From Robertkochia sediminum (lineage in GTDB: Bacteria > Bacteroidota > Bacteroidia > Flavobacteriales > Flavobacteriaceae), in the NCBI RefSeq assembly GCF_016786255.1, contig NZ_JADMKT010000074.1, positions 259,123-323,122 of the forward strand: DNA of 64,000 nt, given 5' to 3'. The translations under genes and the position numbers were made by a program. This document shows positions 25,459 to 34,066 of the stretch, one piece after another (position 1 is the stretch's first letter; each line of letters begins with the position of its first letter). Under the pieces are notes generated by a model. That model worked only from the letters and a program-made list of their open reading frames with translations. It made no database searches and was not told where the DNA came from.

Positions 25459-27528
25459 TTAATCTCTGTTTACTCTGAATGTTTTATTCCTATTGGTTAT
25501 TACCGTTCCTCCGATCACATTTAACAATGCGGTGTTCGAGGTAATATCCGGACAGGTTCCGGTAGAGCTTCCTACCAGTACCCGATATTGTTCTTCGTTC
25601 TGGTCCAGCGAAACATCGGTTAGCAACAGGGTATCTGTCAATGCACTTGGATTCGTTACCCCATCAATACTGTTCCAGGTTGTTCCGCCATCGGTACTCA
25701 CCTGCCACTGGAAACTATCGCCATTGGCCGAAGCCACAGTAAAACTCACATCATCACCAATAAGCGCCTCCACATCGGCTGGTTGGGCAGTGATAGTGAA
25801 TCCACTTACCGTAAATTCCTGAGTCACTAATATCTGATTACCAGCGGCATCGGTAACCGTATAATACCGCGTAACGACATTAGGATCTGCCGCATCAGTC
25901 TCATCTCTGTCCCAAGCAACATCAGGAATACCGCAATTATCCGCTTCATCAGTGATCAACGTTGGATCCGGAGCGGGAATATCCGCGGCACAGAATACAT
26001 TTTGACTTGGAAGAGTCGGAGTGGCTGTTGGAAAGGTTACATCATCTATAATTATGTTCTGATCCTGAGTACTGCTCACCCCATTCTCATCAGTGTATGT
26101 CCAGGTAACTACTGTAGTTCCTTGTGCTGTTATTGGCAGGGTAGCATTGTTTGTTACTGTAACCACACCCCCACAGTTATCCGTCGCTGTTGGTGGTGTT
26201 AATGCCGTAACCAAACACTCAGCAGTAACATCGGCAAGCGTTGCTGCATCAGGCGTCGGAGGAGTCACATCGGTAATCACCACATCCTGGGTAGCTGTCG
26301 TACTGTTTCCTTGCGCATCGGTAAAGGTCCAGGTTACCGTAGTAGTGCCTTGTGCCGTGATCGGAAGCGTTGTGTCATTACTGATCGTTACAGCTCCTCC
26401 ACAGTTATCTGTTGCTGTTGGATTCACCAAACTTGTTACCTCACATTGCGCAGTTACATCTTGAAGGGTCGCTGCATCAACCACTGGTGGAGTTGTATCT
26501 GTGATCACCACATCCTGGGTTGCTGTCGTACTGTTTCCTTGCGCATCGGTAAAGGTCCAGGTTACCGTAGTAGTGCCTTGTGCCGTGATCGGAAGCGTTG
26601 CGTCATTGCTGATCGTTACAGCTCCTCCACAGTTATCTGTTGCTGTTGGTGGCGTTAAGCTCGTCACCTCACACTGCGCCGTAACATCGGTAAGCGTCGT
26701 AACATCCGGTGTTGGCGCTGTGACATCATCAATAACAACATTTTGAGTCTGCGTCGCGGTATTCCCCGCCTCATCCATAAAAGTCCAAGTCACCACTGTG
26801 GTTCCCTGCGCAATAATCGGAAGAGTCACATCGTTGGTAACCGTAACGGTTTCACTACAATTGTCGGTTGCGGTAGGAGGTATTAAAGTCGATATCGAAC
26901 ACTGATCTGTGATGTCGGGCAGCGTAGCATTATCAGGCACAGGGGCTGTAACATCATTTGAACAACTATTGATCCCCCTGTCATCGTCGACTATCTCATC
27001 AAAAGTCTTATCTGTTCCTGCCTGACCATTACAAGCGGAGTAGATATCTGTACCAATAAAAATTCTTTGAGAAGCATTACATTTATTATCAGTCTCAAAC
27101 GTCCCATTACCATATATACTCAGGGTCACGTCTTCACCCAAAATCAAATCCTGATTACCTGACCATCGAATCACACCAGAGTCATTAAGATCGATACTAG
27201 CCACTCCAGTAAAGTCAACAACACCCTTAGCTAATTCCAACACCCCATTTATAATGAGTTTATCAATAGTAACGGCAGACACATCAACATTCAGTAAAAC
27301 TGTTTCACCGGCTGGTATCAAAACCTGATTTGCCGGTGTTGTTTGCCCTGGATATTCTGTTGCAGTCACCCAATTAGCACCATCATAATATTCCCAGTTA
27401 TCAGGGTCATTCCAATTACTATTGCCTGGATCTGCGTCAGTAAAACGATAATCCCCCAAAGACTGCGCAAACGCAGAAAGCGAAACAAAAAAGAATAGTA
27501 AAAAAGTGGTGAAGTACTTCTTTAGCAT
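25459..27528 (-). CDS. Secreted HYR/Ig-like repeat protein
   Basis: A 689-residue exported protein. The ATG at 27528 gives the signal peptide MLKKYFTTFLLFFFVSLSAFAQ; the six extra residues of the longer frame add nothing. The N-domain (about 25-190, WNDPDNWEYYDG and a beta-helix-like stretch) resembles those preceding HYR modules. Four HYR-type repeats of about 76 residues follow (TDNCGGAVTISND, QGTTTVTWTFTDAQGN), two of them near-identical at DNA level with a 228-bp period (near 26270-26590). An Ig-like domain (about 575-670) ends the chain. The last residues (NKTFRVNRD) are not a typical T9SS sorting domain. It is the first gene of the surface-protein operon, 156 bp before the giant gene. 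Confidence 0.85.
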   Translation of the reverse strand: MLKKYFTTFLLFFFVSLSAFAQSLGDYRFTDADPGNSNWNDPDNWEYYDGANWVTATEYPGQTTPANQVLIPAGETVLLNVDVSAVTIDKLIINGVLELAKGVVDFTGVASIDLNDSGVIRWSGNQDLILGEDVTLSIYGNGTFETDNKCNASQRIFIGTDIYSACNGQAGTDKTFDEIVDDDRGINSCSNDVTAPVPDNATLPDITDQCSISTLIPPTATDNCSETVTVTNDVTLPIIAQGTTVVTWTFMDEAGNTATQTQNVVIDDVTAPTPDVTTLTDVTAQCEVTSLTPPTATDNCGGAVTISNDATLPITAQGTTTVTWTFTDAQGNSTTATQDVVITDTTPPVVDAATLQDVTAQCEVTSLVNPTATDNCGGAVTISNDTTLPITAQGTTTVTWTFTDAQGNSTTATQDVVITDVTPPTPDAATLADVTAECLVTALTPPTATDNCGGVVTVTNNATLPITAQGTTVVTWTYTDENGVSSTQDQNIIIDDVTFPTATPTLPSQNVFCAADIPAPDPTLITDEADNCGIPDVAWDRDETDAADPNVVTRYYTVTDAAGNQILVTQEFTVSGFTITAQPADVEALIGDDVSFTVASANGDSFQWQVSTDGGTTWNSIDGVTNPSALTDTLLLTDVSLDQNEEQYRVLVGSSTGTCPDITSNTALLNVIGGTVITNRNKTFRVNRD

Positions 27529-27877
27529 AGGCAGTAGGTTGGACAAATCAATTCAAGGCGCTGTTTGGGGGTCTAAATATATATTAAAAACTCTTAATAA
27601 CTATGCCAAATATATTGTTTCTGACAGTCTAGAATATTCATCATAGGGGTATTACCATTAAAATCGACAAAAAAACCCTTTTCCTCTATAATCAACACTT
27701 TTTATCGTCAAATCATCAAAAATATCTGACAAAGATACACTCCTTATCAATCTGCAAATCTAAACCCGGAATCCGATTGTAGCAAGAAAATGTTGACAAA
27801 TACGACCAAATAGATGCGTACCTCTTAATTATGAGCTTCTCCACCCCGCACCCCCAATGTTATTCGACATTTAATGA
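27529..27877. other. Divergent intergenic region, surface operon / prfC
   Basis: About 350 bp of AT-rich DNA between the divergent HYR gene and prfC. I see the prfC -7 box at its right end but no RNA gene, repeat or strong hairpin. The frame upstream of the prfC ATG is open but has no coding character. Confidence 0.6.
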
Positions 27878-27885
27878 TATCTTTG
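27878..27885 (+). promoter_or_regulatory. -7 promoter element of prfC
   Basis: TATCTTTG matches TAnnTTTG exactly, 17 bp before ATG 27903. It lies inside the longer open frame, which shows that the real start is 27903. Confidence 0.55.
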
Positions 27886-27902
27886 CGCAAATTTTTACCA
27901 CC

Positions 27903-29489
27903 ATGAGTTTAGTACAGGAGATCGCCAAAAGAAGAACTTTTGGAATTATATCGCACCCCGATGCAGGAAAGACCACCCTAACAGAAAAGCTACTGCTTTT
28001 CGGGGGAGCTATCCAGGAAGCGGGAGCGGTAAAAAGCAATAAGATCAAGAAGGGAGCCACTTCCGATTTTATGGAGATCGAACGCCAGAGAGGGATCTCG
28101 GTAGCTACTTCTGTACTTGCATTTAACTACAAGGACCGCAAGATCAATATCCTGGACACCCCCGGTCACAAGGATTTTGCCGAAGACACCTTCCGCACGC
28201 TTACCGCTGTAGACAGTGTGATCGTGGTTATAGACGTTGCAAAAGGGGTTGAGGAACAAACCGAAAAGCTCGTTCAGGTTTGTCGTATGCGAAACATCCC
28301 CATGATCGTTTTTATCAACAAACTCGACAGGGAAGGAAAAGATGCCTTCGACCTGCTGGACGAGGTAGAACAGAAACTCGGACTCAAGGTAACTCCCATG
28401 AGCTTCCCCATCGGAATGGGATTCGATTTCAAGGGGATCTACAACATTTGGGAAAAGAACATCAACCTTTTCAGCGGCGACAGTAAAAAGAACATTGAGG
28501 AGACCATCGCTTTTGACGACCTGGAAAACCCTGAATTGGAAGAGATCATCGGTACTGATGCAGCTGAAGAACTTCGCGAAAACCTGGAACTAACCTATGA
28601 GGTGTACCCCGACTTTGACCGGGAAGCATACACCAAAGGAGAATTGCAACCGGTATTCTTCGGTTCGGCCTTGAACAATTTCGGAGTTCGCGAACTTCTC
28701 GATTGCTTTATCGACATCGCCCCTTCTCCCCTGCCTAAAAAAGCAGAGGAAAGACTGGTTACTCCAACAGAAGAAGGTTTTTCAGGATTCGTCTTTAAGA
28801 TCCACGCCAACATGGACCCAAAGCACCGCGACCGCCTGGCTTTCGTCAAGATCGTTTCAGGAACCTTTGAGAGAAACACTCCCTACCTACACGTACGCCA
28901 TAACAAAAAACTTAAATTTTCGAGTCCGAACGCCTTCTTTGCCGAAAAGAAAGAGATCGTAGACATCTCCTATGCCGGAGATATCGTTGGCTTGCATGAT
29001 ACCGGTAACTTTAAGATCGGTGACACCCTGACCCAGGGCGAAGAACTCCACTTTAAAGGGATCCCGAGCTTTTCTCCGGAACACTTCCGCTACATTAACA
29101 ATGCCGACCCGATGAAAGCCAAGCAGCTGGATAAAGGGATCAATCAGCTTATGGACGAGGGTGTGGCTCAGCTATTCACCCTGGAGATGAACGGACGTAA
29201 GATCATTGGTACGGTTGGTGCACTGCAATATGAGGTGATCCAGTACCGCCTGGAGCACGAATACGGCGCTAAATGTACTTATGAAAACTTCAATGTACAC
29301 AAAGCCTGCTGGGTAGAACCTGCTGATGAAAAAAGTGAAGAGTTCGCTGAATTCAAAAGAGTAAAACAAAAATTCCTTGCCCGCGACAAACAGGGACAAT
29401 TGGTGTTTATGGCCGACTCTGCATTCTCCATCCAAATGACACAGCAAAAATACCCGAATGTGAAGCTTCATTTTGTATCGGAGTATTAG
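27903..29489 (+). CDS. prfC: Peptide chain release factor 3
   Basis: A 528-residue translational GTPase (E. coli RF3 has 529) that recycles RF1/RF2 from the ribosome after termination. The GTPase motifs are complete: G1 ISHPDAGKTTLTE, the switch I region with RGISVATSV, G3 DTPGHKDF and G4 NKLDR. Domains II and III follow. The start at MSLVQEIAKRRTFG matches the family and sits just downstream of a -7 box. It is monocistronic and followed by repeat-rich DNA. Confidence 0.97.
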   Translation: MSLVQEIAKRRTFGIISHPDAGKTTLTEKLLLFGGAIQEAGAVKSNKIKKGATSDFMEIERQRGISVATSVLAFNYKDRKINILDTPGHKDFAEDTFRTLTAVDSVIVVIDVAKGVEEQTEKLVQVCRMRNIPMIVFINKLDREGKDAFDLLDEVEQKLGLKVTPMSFPIGMGFDFKGIYNIWEKNINLFSGDSKKNIEETIAFDDLENPELEEIIGTDAAEELRENLELTYEVYPDFDREAYTKGELQPVFFGSALNNFGVRELLDCFIDIAPSPLPKKAEERLVTPTEEGFSGFVFKIHANMDPKHRDRLAFVKIVSGTFERNTPYLHVRHNKKLKFSSPNAFFAEKKEIVDISYAGDIVGLHDTGNFKIGDTLTQGEELHFKGIPSFSPEHFRYINNADPMKAKQLDKGINQLMDEGVAQLFTLEMNGRKIIGTVGALQYEVIQYRLEHEYGAKCTYENFNVHKACWVEPADEKSEEFAEFKRVKQKFLARDKQGQLVFMADSAFSIQMTQQKYPNVKLHFVSEY

Positions 29490-29491
29490 AG

Positions 29492-29604
29492 GAGTTACGA
29501 GGTTACGGAGGTACGGAGGTACGAAGTTACGCGCTGATGCAGTGATACGGTGACACAGTGATACGGTGACACAGTGAAACGGTGAAACTGTGACCCAGTG
29601 ATAC
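29492..29604. repeat. Degenerate 8-bp tandem repeats after prfC
   Basis: Units GAGTTACG, AGGTTACG, GAGGTACG (twice) and AAGTTACG (29492-29531) are followed, still with 8-bp period, by alternating CAGTGATA and CGGTGACA variants (29540-29604), a 16-bp higher-order repeat. Non-coding. Confidence 0.75.
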
Positions 29605-29726
29605 CTTGGAATTTGAGTTTTTGGAATTTGAAACTTCCCTTAGTGGCGACACAGTGATGCGAAATTGAGGATTTGCAAAATTGCAAAATCTTCTTAGTAC
29701 AATTCTGATAATAAATCCACCCTCCG

Positions 29727-29766
29727 CATAACCTCGTAACCTCATAACCTCGTAACCTCGTAACCT
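29727..29766. repeat. Inverted copy of the 8-bp repeat
   Basis: Five units of CGTAACCT or CATAACCT, the reverse complement of the AGGTTACG/AGGTTATG units at 29492-29531 and 13897-14003. Together the two arrays bracket about 200 bp as an inverted pair. Confidence 0.75.
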
Positions 29767-29770
29767 TGTT

Positions 29771-29819
29771 TATTTCGCCAGTAGGCGAAATAAAAAAACC
29801 CGGGTCTTCACCCGGGTTT
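29771..29819 (-). terminator. Terminator of the DUF4293 gene with an adjacent hairpin
   Basis: AAACCCGGG (29796-29804) pairs with CCCGGGTTT (29811-29819), followed on the minus strand by seven Ts. Directly beyond is a second perfect 9-bp inverted repeat (TATTTCGCC/GGCGAAATA, 29771-29792), which may serve the prfC side. Confidence 0.8.
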
Positions 29820-29847
29820 CACGCACTAATATACTAAGATGTTAGGT

Positions 29848-30258
29848 TTATCGTAACCGATCAACAGATTTTACAAGATCTTCGTCCTTTTTAATGGCTT
29901 TATTGGCCAACACTAAAAAAACGATAGAAATTACAGGAAGAAGCATCCCAATACCCTTCTCAGGAACATCTGTTCCTCCGGGTAAGATTAGCGACCGATA
30001 AACGAAAAATCCTAGTAAAAAAAGATTTAATATCAGGTTCAATCTGTTCAACACAAATTGACGTTTTCTATGCTTAAATAAAAAAATGGTCACAAAGGCC
30101 AAAACTGCCGAAGCCAGAAAGACCGAGGAATACACCATATCGTCCTGTGCATATACCGGCTTACCCAAATTATCGGTCCACAAATGCAACCAGAAAGGCA
30201 ACGCCCCGTTGGCGATGACCACTAAAAGCAAATATACCGATTGGATACGTTGAAGCAT
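29848..30258 (-). CDS. DUF4293 family membrane protein
   Basis: A 136-residue inner-membrane protein with four helices (about 5-22, 42-62, 73-92 and 103-121). The MLQRIQSVYLLLV start is typical of DUF4293, a Bacteroidota family of unknown function that I know to occur beside rho in flavobacteria. The start at 30258 is preferred over 30282 because the -7 box TATTTTTG (30280-30287) overlaps the longer start. It is divergent from rho. Confidence 0.88.
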   Translation of the reverse strand: MLQRIQSVYLLLVVIANGALPFWLHLWTDNLGKPVYAQDDMVYSSVFLASAVLAFVTIFLFKHRKRQFVLNRLNLILNLFLLGFFVYRSLILPGGTDVPEKGIGMLLPVISIVFLVLANKAIKKDEDLVKSVDRLR

Positions 30259-30279
30259 TATTATTGGCTTTGTGAAAAG

Positions 30280-30287
30280 CAAAAATA
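30280..30287 (-). promoter_or_regulatory. -7 promoter element of the DUF4293 gene
   Basis: The minus strand reads TATTTTTG (TAnnTTTG), 21 bp before the ATG at 30258. Confidence 0.45.
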
Positions 30288-30323
30288 ATGTTCTTTTGGA
30301 GAAATAATAGTCGAATTATAAAA

Positions 30324-30331
30324 TAAATTTG
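30324..30331 (+). promoter_or_regulatory. -7 promoter element of rho, followed by a long leader
   Basis: TAAATTTG matches TAnnTTTG. It would give a leader of about 115 nt before ATG 30453, containing a 6-bp hairpin AACGAG/CTCGTT (30354-30373). Long leaders fit autoregulated rho genes, but regulation is not shown here. Confidence 0.4.
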
Positions 30332-30452
30332 TATTATTGCGTAGTCATTTAAGAACGAGAACTTTACCTCGTTTATTTACTCTTCCAGTAAATTCCTCTA
30401 AAACGTATTCAGTTTTAATTCACCCGAATCCATAATTTATTTATAATTATAA

Positions 30453-32168
30453 ATGTTTGAAATTTCAGAACTAAAAGCAAAGAAACTTGCTGAATTACAG
30501 GAGATTGCTAAAGTCGCCGGGATTCCTAAATTTAAATCCTTCAAAAAAAACGACCTTATCTACAAGATCCTCGATGTTCAGGCGGCAAGTCCTGAAGCCG
30601 TTGCCAAATCGCTTCAGGAAGAAAAAGGAAGCGCTCCGGCCCCTGAAAAGCAATCTTCAAAAGAGGCAGCTACCAGCAAACCTCAGCGCAAACGCACCCG
30701 TGTAAACCGACCCTCCAAACAGGATGAAGCCAAGCCCGAAGCGGCGGCACCAGAAAAAGAGACCACCAAAGAACAAGCTTCTAAATCACAAGCTCAAGCC
30801 AAGCAAGAGCCACAGCAAAAGGAAACTTCTACTGAAGCTCCCAAAACACCGCAAGAGCCGAAGCAACAAAGACAGGAGTCTCGTCAAAAAACCGACAATC
30901 GATCCAGAAGAGACGATCAGCCAAAAGACCAAAGAGGAAAGAGAGACCAGCAGCGTACGCAGCACAAAAAAGGAAGTCACTCTAACGGAGGTAAAGACAA
31001 GGACAATTTTGATAAAGATAAGAAGAACCGTTACCGCGAGCCTGATTATGAATTTGAAGGCATCGTAGAGAGCGAAGGTGTACTTGACATCATGCAGGAT
31101 GGTTATGGATTCCTGAGAAGCAGTGATTACAACTACCTTTCTTCGCCCGACGATATTTACGTTTCTCAATCACAGATCAGACTCTTCGGACTCAAGACCG
31201 GAGATACAGTTAAGGGAGCTATTCGACCACCAAAAGAAGGTGAGAAATACTTCCCGCTGATCAAGGTGAGTAAGATCAACGGACTCGACCCGCAGGTTGT
31301 AAGAGATCGCGTATCTTTCGAACACCTTACTCCCCTGTTCCCTAATGAGAAGTTCAACCTGGCAGAAAAGCAGAGTACGCTTTCCACCCGAATTGTAGAC
31401 CTCTTCTCTCCTATCGGGAAAGGACAAAGGGGGATGATCGTTTCGCAGCCTAAGACCGGTAAAACGATGCTCTTGAAAGATGTGGCCAACGCTATTGCAG
31501 CGAACCATCCGGAGGTATTCCAGCTTATCCTTCTTATAGACGAGCGTCCCGAAGAGGTTACCGACATGCAGCGTAACGTTCGCGGAGAGGTGATCGCCTC
31601 TACTTTTGACGAACCGGCAGACCGCCACGTAAAGGTTGCTAATATCGTTTTAGAAAAAGCCAAGCGTCTCGTTGAATGTGGTCACGATGTGGTAATCCTA
31701 CTCGACTCGATCACGCGTCTGGCCAGAGCCTATAACACCGTGCAGCCTGCCAGTGGAAAGGTGCTTTCCGGAGGGGTTGACGCTAACGCCCTTCATAAGC
31801 CTAAGCGTTTCTTCGGAGCGGCAAGGAATATCGAAGGTGGTGGATCATTGACCATCATTGCGACCGCACTTACAGAAACAGGATCTAAAATGGACGAGGT
31901 GATCTTTGAAGAATTCAAAGGAACCGGTAACATGGAACTTCAATTGGATCGCCGTATCGCGAACAGAAGGATCTTCCCTGCTATCGACCTTATTTCTTCG
32001 TCTACCCGTCGTGACGACCTGCTCCTCGACGAGAATTCTATCCAACGTATGTGGATCATGCGTAAGTACCTCTCGGATATGAATCCGGTAGAGGCCATGG
32101 AATTCATGGAGAACAGGATGAAGCACACTAAGAATAACGAAGAATTCCTGATGACCATGAATCAATAG
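30453..32168 (+). CDS. rho: Transcription termination factor Rho
   Basis: A 571-residue hexameric RNA helicase that ends transcription. The Rho N-domain (about 1-45) is separated from the RNA-binding cold-shock-like domain (about 205-280, starting near [15 protein letters not shown]) by a 150-residue Lys/Gln/Glu/Arg-rich low-complexity insert. Such inserts are common in Bacteroidota Rho and may bind RNA or phase-separate. The ATPase core has Walker [13 protein letters not shown], Walker [17 protein letters not shown] and the Q/R-loop [20 protein letters not shown]. An ideal intrinsic terminator follows. Confidence 0.97.
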   Translation: MFEISELKAKKLAELQEIAKVAGIPKFKSFKKNDLIYKILDVQAASPEAVAKSLQEEKGSAPAPEKQSSKEAATSKPQRKRTRVNRPSKQDEAKPEAAAPEKETTKEQASKSQAQAKQEPQQKETSTEAPKTPQEPKQQRQESRQKTDNRSRRDDQPKDQRGKRDQQRTQHKKGSHSNGGKDKDNFDKDKKNRYREPDYEFEGIVESEGVLDIMQDGYGFLRSSDYNYLSSPDDIYVSQSQIRLFGLKTGDTVKGAIRPPKEGEKYFPLIKVSKINGLDPQVVRDRVSFEHLTPLFPNEKFNLAEKQSTLSTRIVDLFSPIGKGQRGMIVSQPKTGKTMLLKDVANAIAANHPEVFQLILLIDERPEEVTDMQRNVRGEVIASTFDEPADRHVKVANIVLEKAKRLVECGHDVVILLDSITRLARAYNTVQPASGKVLSGGVDANALHKPKRFFGAARNIEGGGSLTIIATALTETGSKMDEVIFEEFKGTGNMELQLDRRIANRRIFPAIDLISSSTRRDDLLLDENSIQRMWIMRKYLSDMNPVEAMEFMENRMKHTKNNEEFLMTMNQ

Positions 32169-32188
32169 GATACTTAATCAAATATCAC

Positions 32189-32222
32189 AAAAAGACCCTC
32201 CCCTTCCGGAGGGTCTTTTTTT
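32189..32222 (+). terminator. Intrinsic terminator of rho
   Basis: AGACCCTCC (32193-32201) pairs with GGAGGGTCT (32208-32216), with flanking A- and T-runs; seven Ts follow on the plus strand. Confidence 0.88.
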
Positions 32223-32380
32223 ATACCCCAAACAGAACCAAGAGCAAAGAGCCAAGAATAAAGAGTAAAGCCTCCCAATTCCTACTTTCCTACCTCCCCA
32301 TAATCAAACCACCCCGAGCTACGGCCACCCCTCCTGGAAAAAACGGGAATAGGTTCATGCTTCAAACAAGACACCTACCT

Positions 32381-32524
32381 ACCCTATTTCATCAACCGAA
32401 GCCTTGGCGAAGGTTGACCTACCTACCTACCTACCTACCTACCTACCTACCTACCTACCTACCTACCTACCTACCCACATACCCTATTTCATCAACCGAA
32501 GCCTTGGCGAAGGTTGACCTACCC
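32381..32524. repeat. 44-bp direct repeat flanking a (CCTA)14 microsatellite
   Basis: The 44 bp at 32381-32424 recur exactly at 32481-32524, a 100-bp offset. Between them is an uninterrupted CCTA tetranucleotide run of about 14 units (32419-32475). The 44-mer carries an imperfect inverted repeat (AACCGAAGCC / GGCGAAGGTT). A short TACCCATA repeat follows. This is the main content of the 464-bp gap after rho; I see no gene in it. Confidence 0.85.
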
Positions 32525-32632
32525 ATATACCCATATACCCAACCTCCTCATCGTTAAAACCCTTCTCAACAAAATGTTCTAATGAAAATTCTTTAAATTA
32601 ACGGTAAATAACCACATTAGTCCGTTCGCCAT

Positions 32633-33601
32633 ATGGTCATCCTTCTTTATTTAAAACGCCTGGCCAAACCCGTAACAATGATCATTCTGGCCATTGCCTT
32701 AAAGACCCTGAACAAAGGATTTGAGGTGATCCCCGAAGACTATGTGCTGCTGATCAACAAGGTGAGTTCGATCATGATCATCTTTGGAATGAGCTGGGGG
32801 GCGATAAGAATGTTACGACTACTCAAGCAGCGTTACCTGTTGCGCCATGATATCAATATCGAAGACAATCTCCATGCGCGTAAACTGCACACCAAGCTCA
32901 ATATTCTGGAGCGCATCCTCATATTTATCATCATTACGATCGGGGTTGCGGCTGTACTCACTCTCTTTGAAGGGGTAAAAAAGATCGGAGTAAGCTTGTT
33001 CGCCTCTGCCGGGATCGCCGGGATCATCCTCGGATTTGCCGCCCAAAAAGCGATAGGCACATTACTGGCAGGGTTACAGATCGCCATCTCCCAGCCCATA
33101 CGCCTGGACGATGTCCTGGTAGTCGAAGGAGAATGGGGTTGGGTCGAAGAGATCAGGCTCACTTTTGTTGTGGTACGCATATGGGACAAACGTCGTCTTG
33201 TATTACCCACTACCTACTTTATAGAAAAACCTTTTCAGAACTGGACGCGAAACAGCGCCGACCTCCTGGGTACGGTTTTTATTTACACCGATTATAAGAT
33301 CGACATTGACGCACTGAGAGAAGAACTAACCAGGCTTCTGGACGAACATCCGCTTTGGGACCGGAAGGTGAATAACCTTCAAGTGACCAATGCAACCGAA
33401 AAAGGCGTAGAGCTACGCGCCATGATGAGCGCTTCTAACTCGCCTAAAACATGGGACCTTCGCGTAGACATACGGGAAGGCCTCATCAAATACCTGCAGA
33501 AAAATCATCCGGAATCCCTGCCGAGAACCAGGATCGCCCTGGTACCCGATAATCACGAACAAGGGGCTGCAGCACAATTACCAGATAACCTCAACCCTTA
33601 A
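32633..33601 (+). CDS. Mechanosensitive ion channel, MscS family
   Basis: A 322-residue inner-membrane channel that opens on membrane tension to release osmolytes. Hydrophobic helices lie at about 13-30 and 40-60, then 90-110. The MscS pore helix carries the Gly/Ala pattern ASAGIAGIILGFAAQKAIGTLLAGLQI (about 122-148). The beta domain (about 150-205) contains RLDDVLVVEGEWGWVEEI and LPTTYFIEKPFQNW, and a C-terminal mixed domain follows. It is shorter at the N-terminus than many YbdG/YnaI-type relatives but complete in the channel core. A VOC gene follows after 12 bp. Confidence 0.93.
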   Translation: MVILLYLKRLAKPVTMIILAIALKTLNKGFEVIPEDYVLLINKVSSIMIIFGMSWGAIRMLRLLKQRYLLRHDINIEDNLHARKLHTKLNILERILIFIIITIGVAAVLTLFEGVKKIGVSLFASAGIAGIILGFAAQKAIGTLLAGLQIAISQPIRLDDVLVVEGEWGWVEEIRLTFVVVRIWDKRRLVLPTTYFIEKPFQNWTRNSADLLGTVFIYTDYKIDIDALREELTRLLDEHPLWDRKVNNLQVTNATEKGVELRAMMSASNSPKTWDLRVDIREGLIKYLQKNHPESLPRTRIALVPDNHEQGAAAQLPDNLNP

Positions 33602-33613
33602 CAACAAGACCCT

Positions 33614-34039
33614 ATGAAAAACATACAACCTTTTCACCTCGCTGTTCCCGTACACAACCTGGAAGCCTGCAGAACGTTCTATCTCGAAATCCTTGGTTGC
33701 GAACAGGGACGTAGCAACGACACCTGGGTAGACCTTGATTTCTATGGCCACCAGCTGGTGATCCATTACAAACCCAAAACGGAGCAGGAAGACCTGCACC
33801 ATAATCCGGTCGACGGGAAGTCTGTTCCCGTCCCCCATTTCGGAGTTATTCTTGAATGGGAAGACTTTCACAAGCTAGCCACACGGTTACAGAAGAAAGA
33901 GATCGAATTTATCATAGAACCATATATCCGCTTTGAAGGACAGCCCGGAGAACAGGCCACCATGTTCTTTAAAGACCCCTCCGGAAATGCCTTAGAATTC
34001 AAATCGTTCAAAGATCCTGCTCAGATCTTTGCCACCTGA
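33614..34039 (+). CDS. VOC superfamily (glyoxalase/dioxygenase-like) protein
   Basis: A 141-residue metal-dependent-fold protein made of two beta-alpha-beta-beta-beta repeats. The first metal-ligand His is in FHLAVPVHN, the second in PHFGVILEW, and the Glu is in the terminal [12 protein letters not shown]. This is the usual VOC pattern. Substrate unknown; relatives include glyoxalases, dioxygenases and antibiotic-resistance proteins. It lies in a plus-strand group with the MscS channel (12 bp) and the AI-2E transporter (27 bp). Confidence 0.88.
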   Translation: MKNIQPFHLAVPVHNLEACRTFYLEILGCEQGRSNDTWVDLDFYGHQLVIHYKPKTEQEDLHHNPVDGKSVPVPHFGVILEWEDFHKLATRLQKKEIEFIIEPYIRFEGQPGEQATMFFKDPSGNALEFKSFKDPAQIFAT

Positions 34040-34066
34040 ATGCAGTAACGAAATTCACCGCCGATC

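Noticed and set aside
26002..26746. Plus-strand frames with repeated Cys/Arg-rich sequence
   Set aside because: Antisense of the HYR repeats; the apparent protein repeats follow the 228-bp period of the real gene.
29495..29745. Two overlapping minus-strand frames after prfC
   Set aside because: They consist of the 8-bp and 16-bp simple repeats and have no coding bias or start context.
32381..32524. Possible CRISPR array
   Set aside because: Only two repeat copies, with a microsatellite in place of a unique spacer, and no cas genes.
32357..32557. Frame encoding a Leu-Pro-Thr-Tyr repeat
   Set aside because: It is the CCTA microsatellite read in one frame, not a gene.
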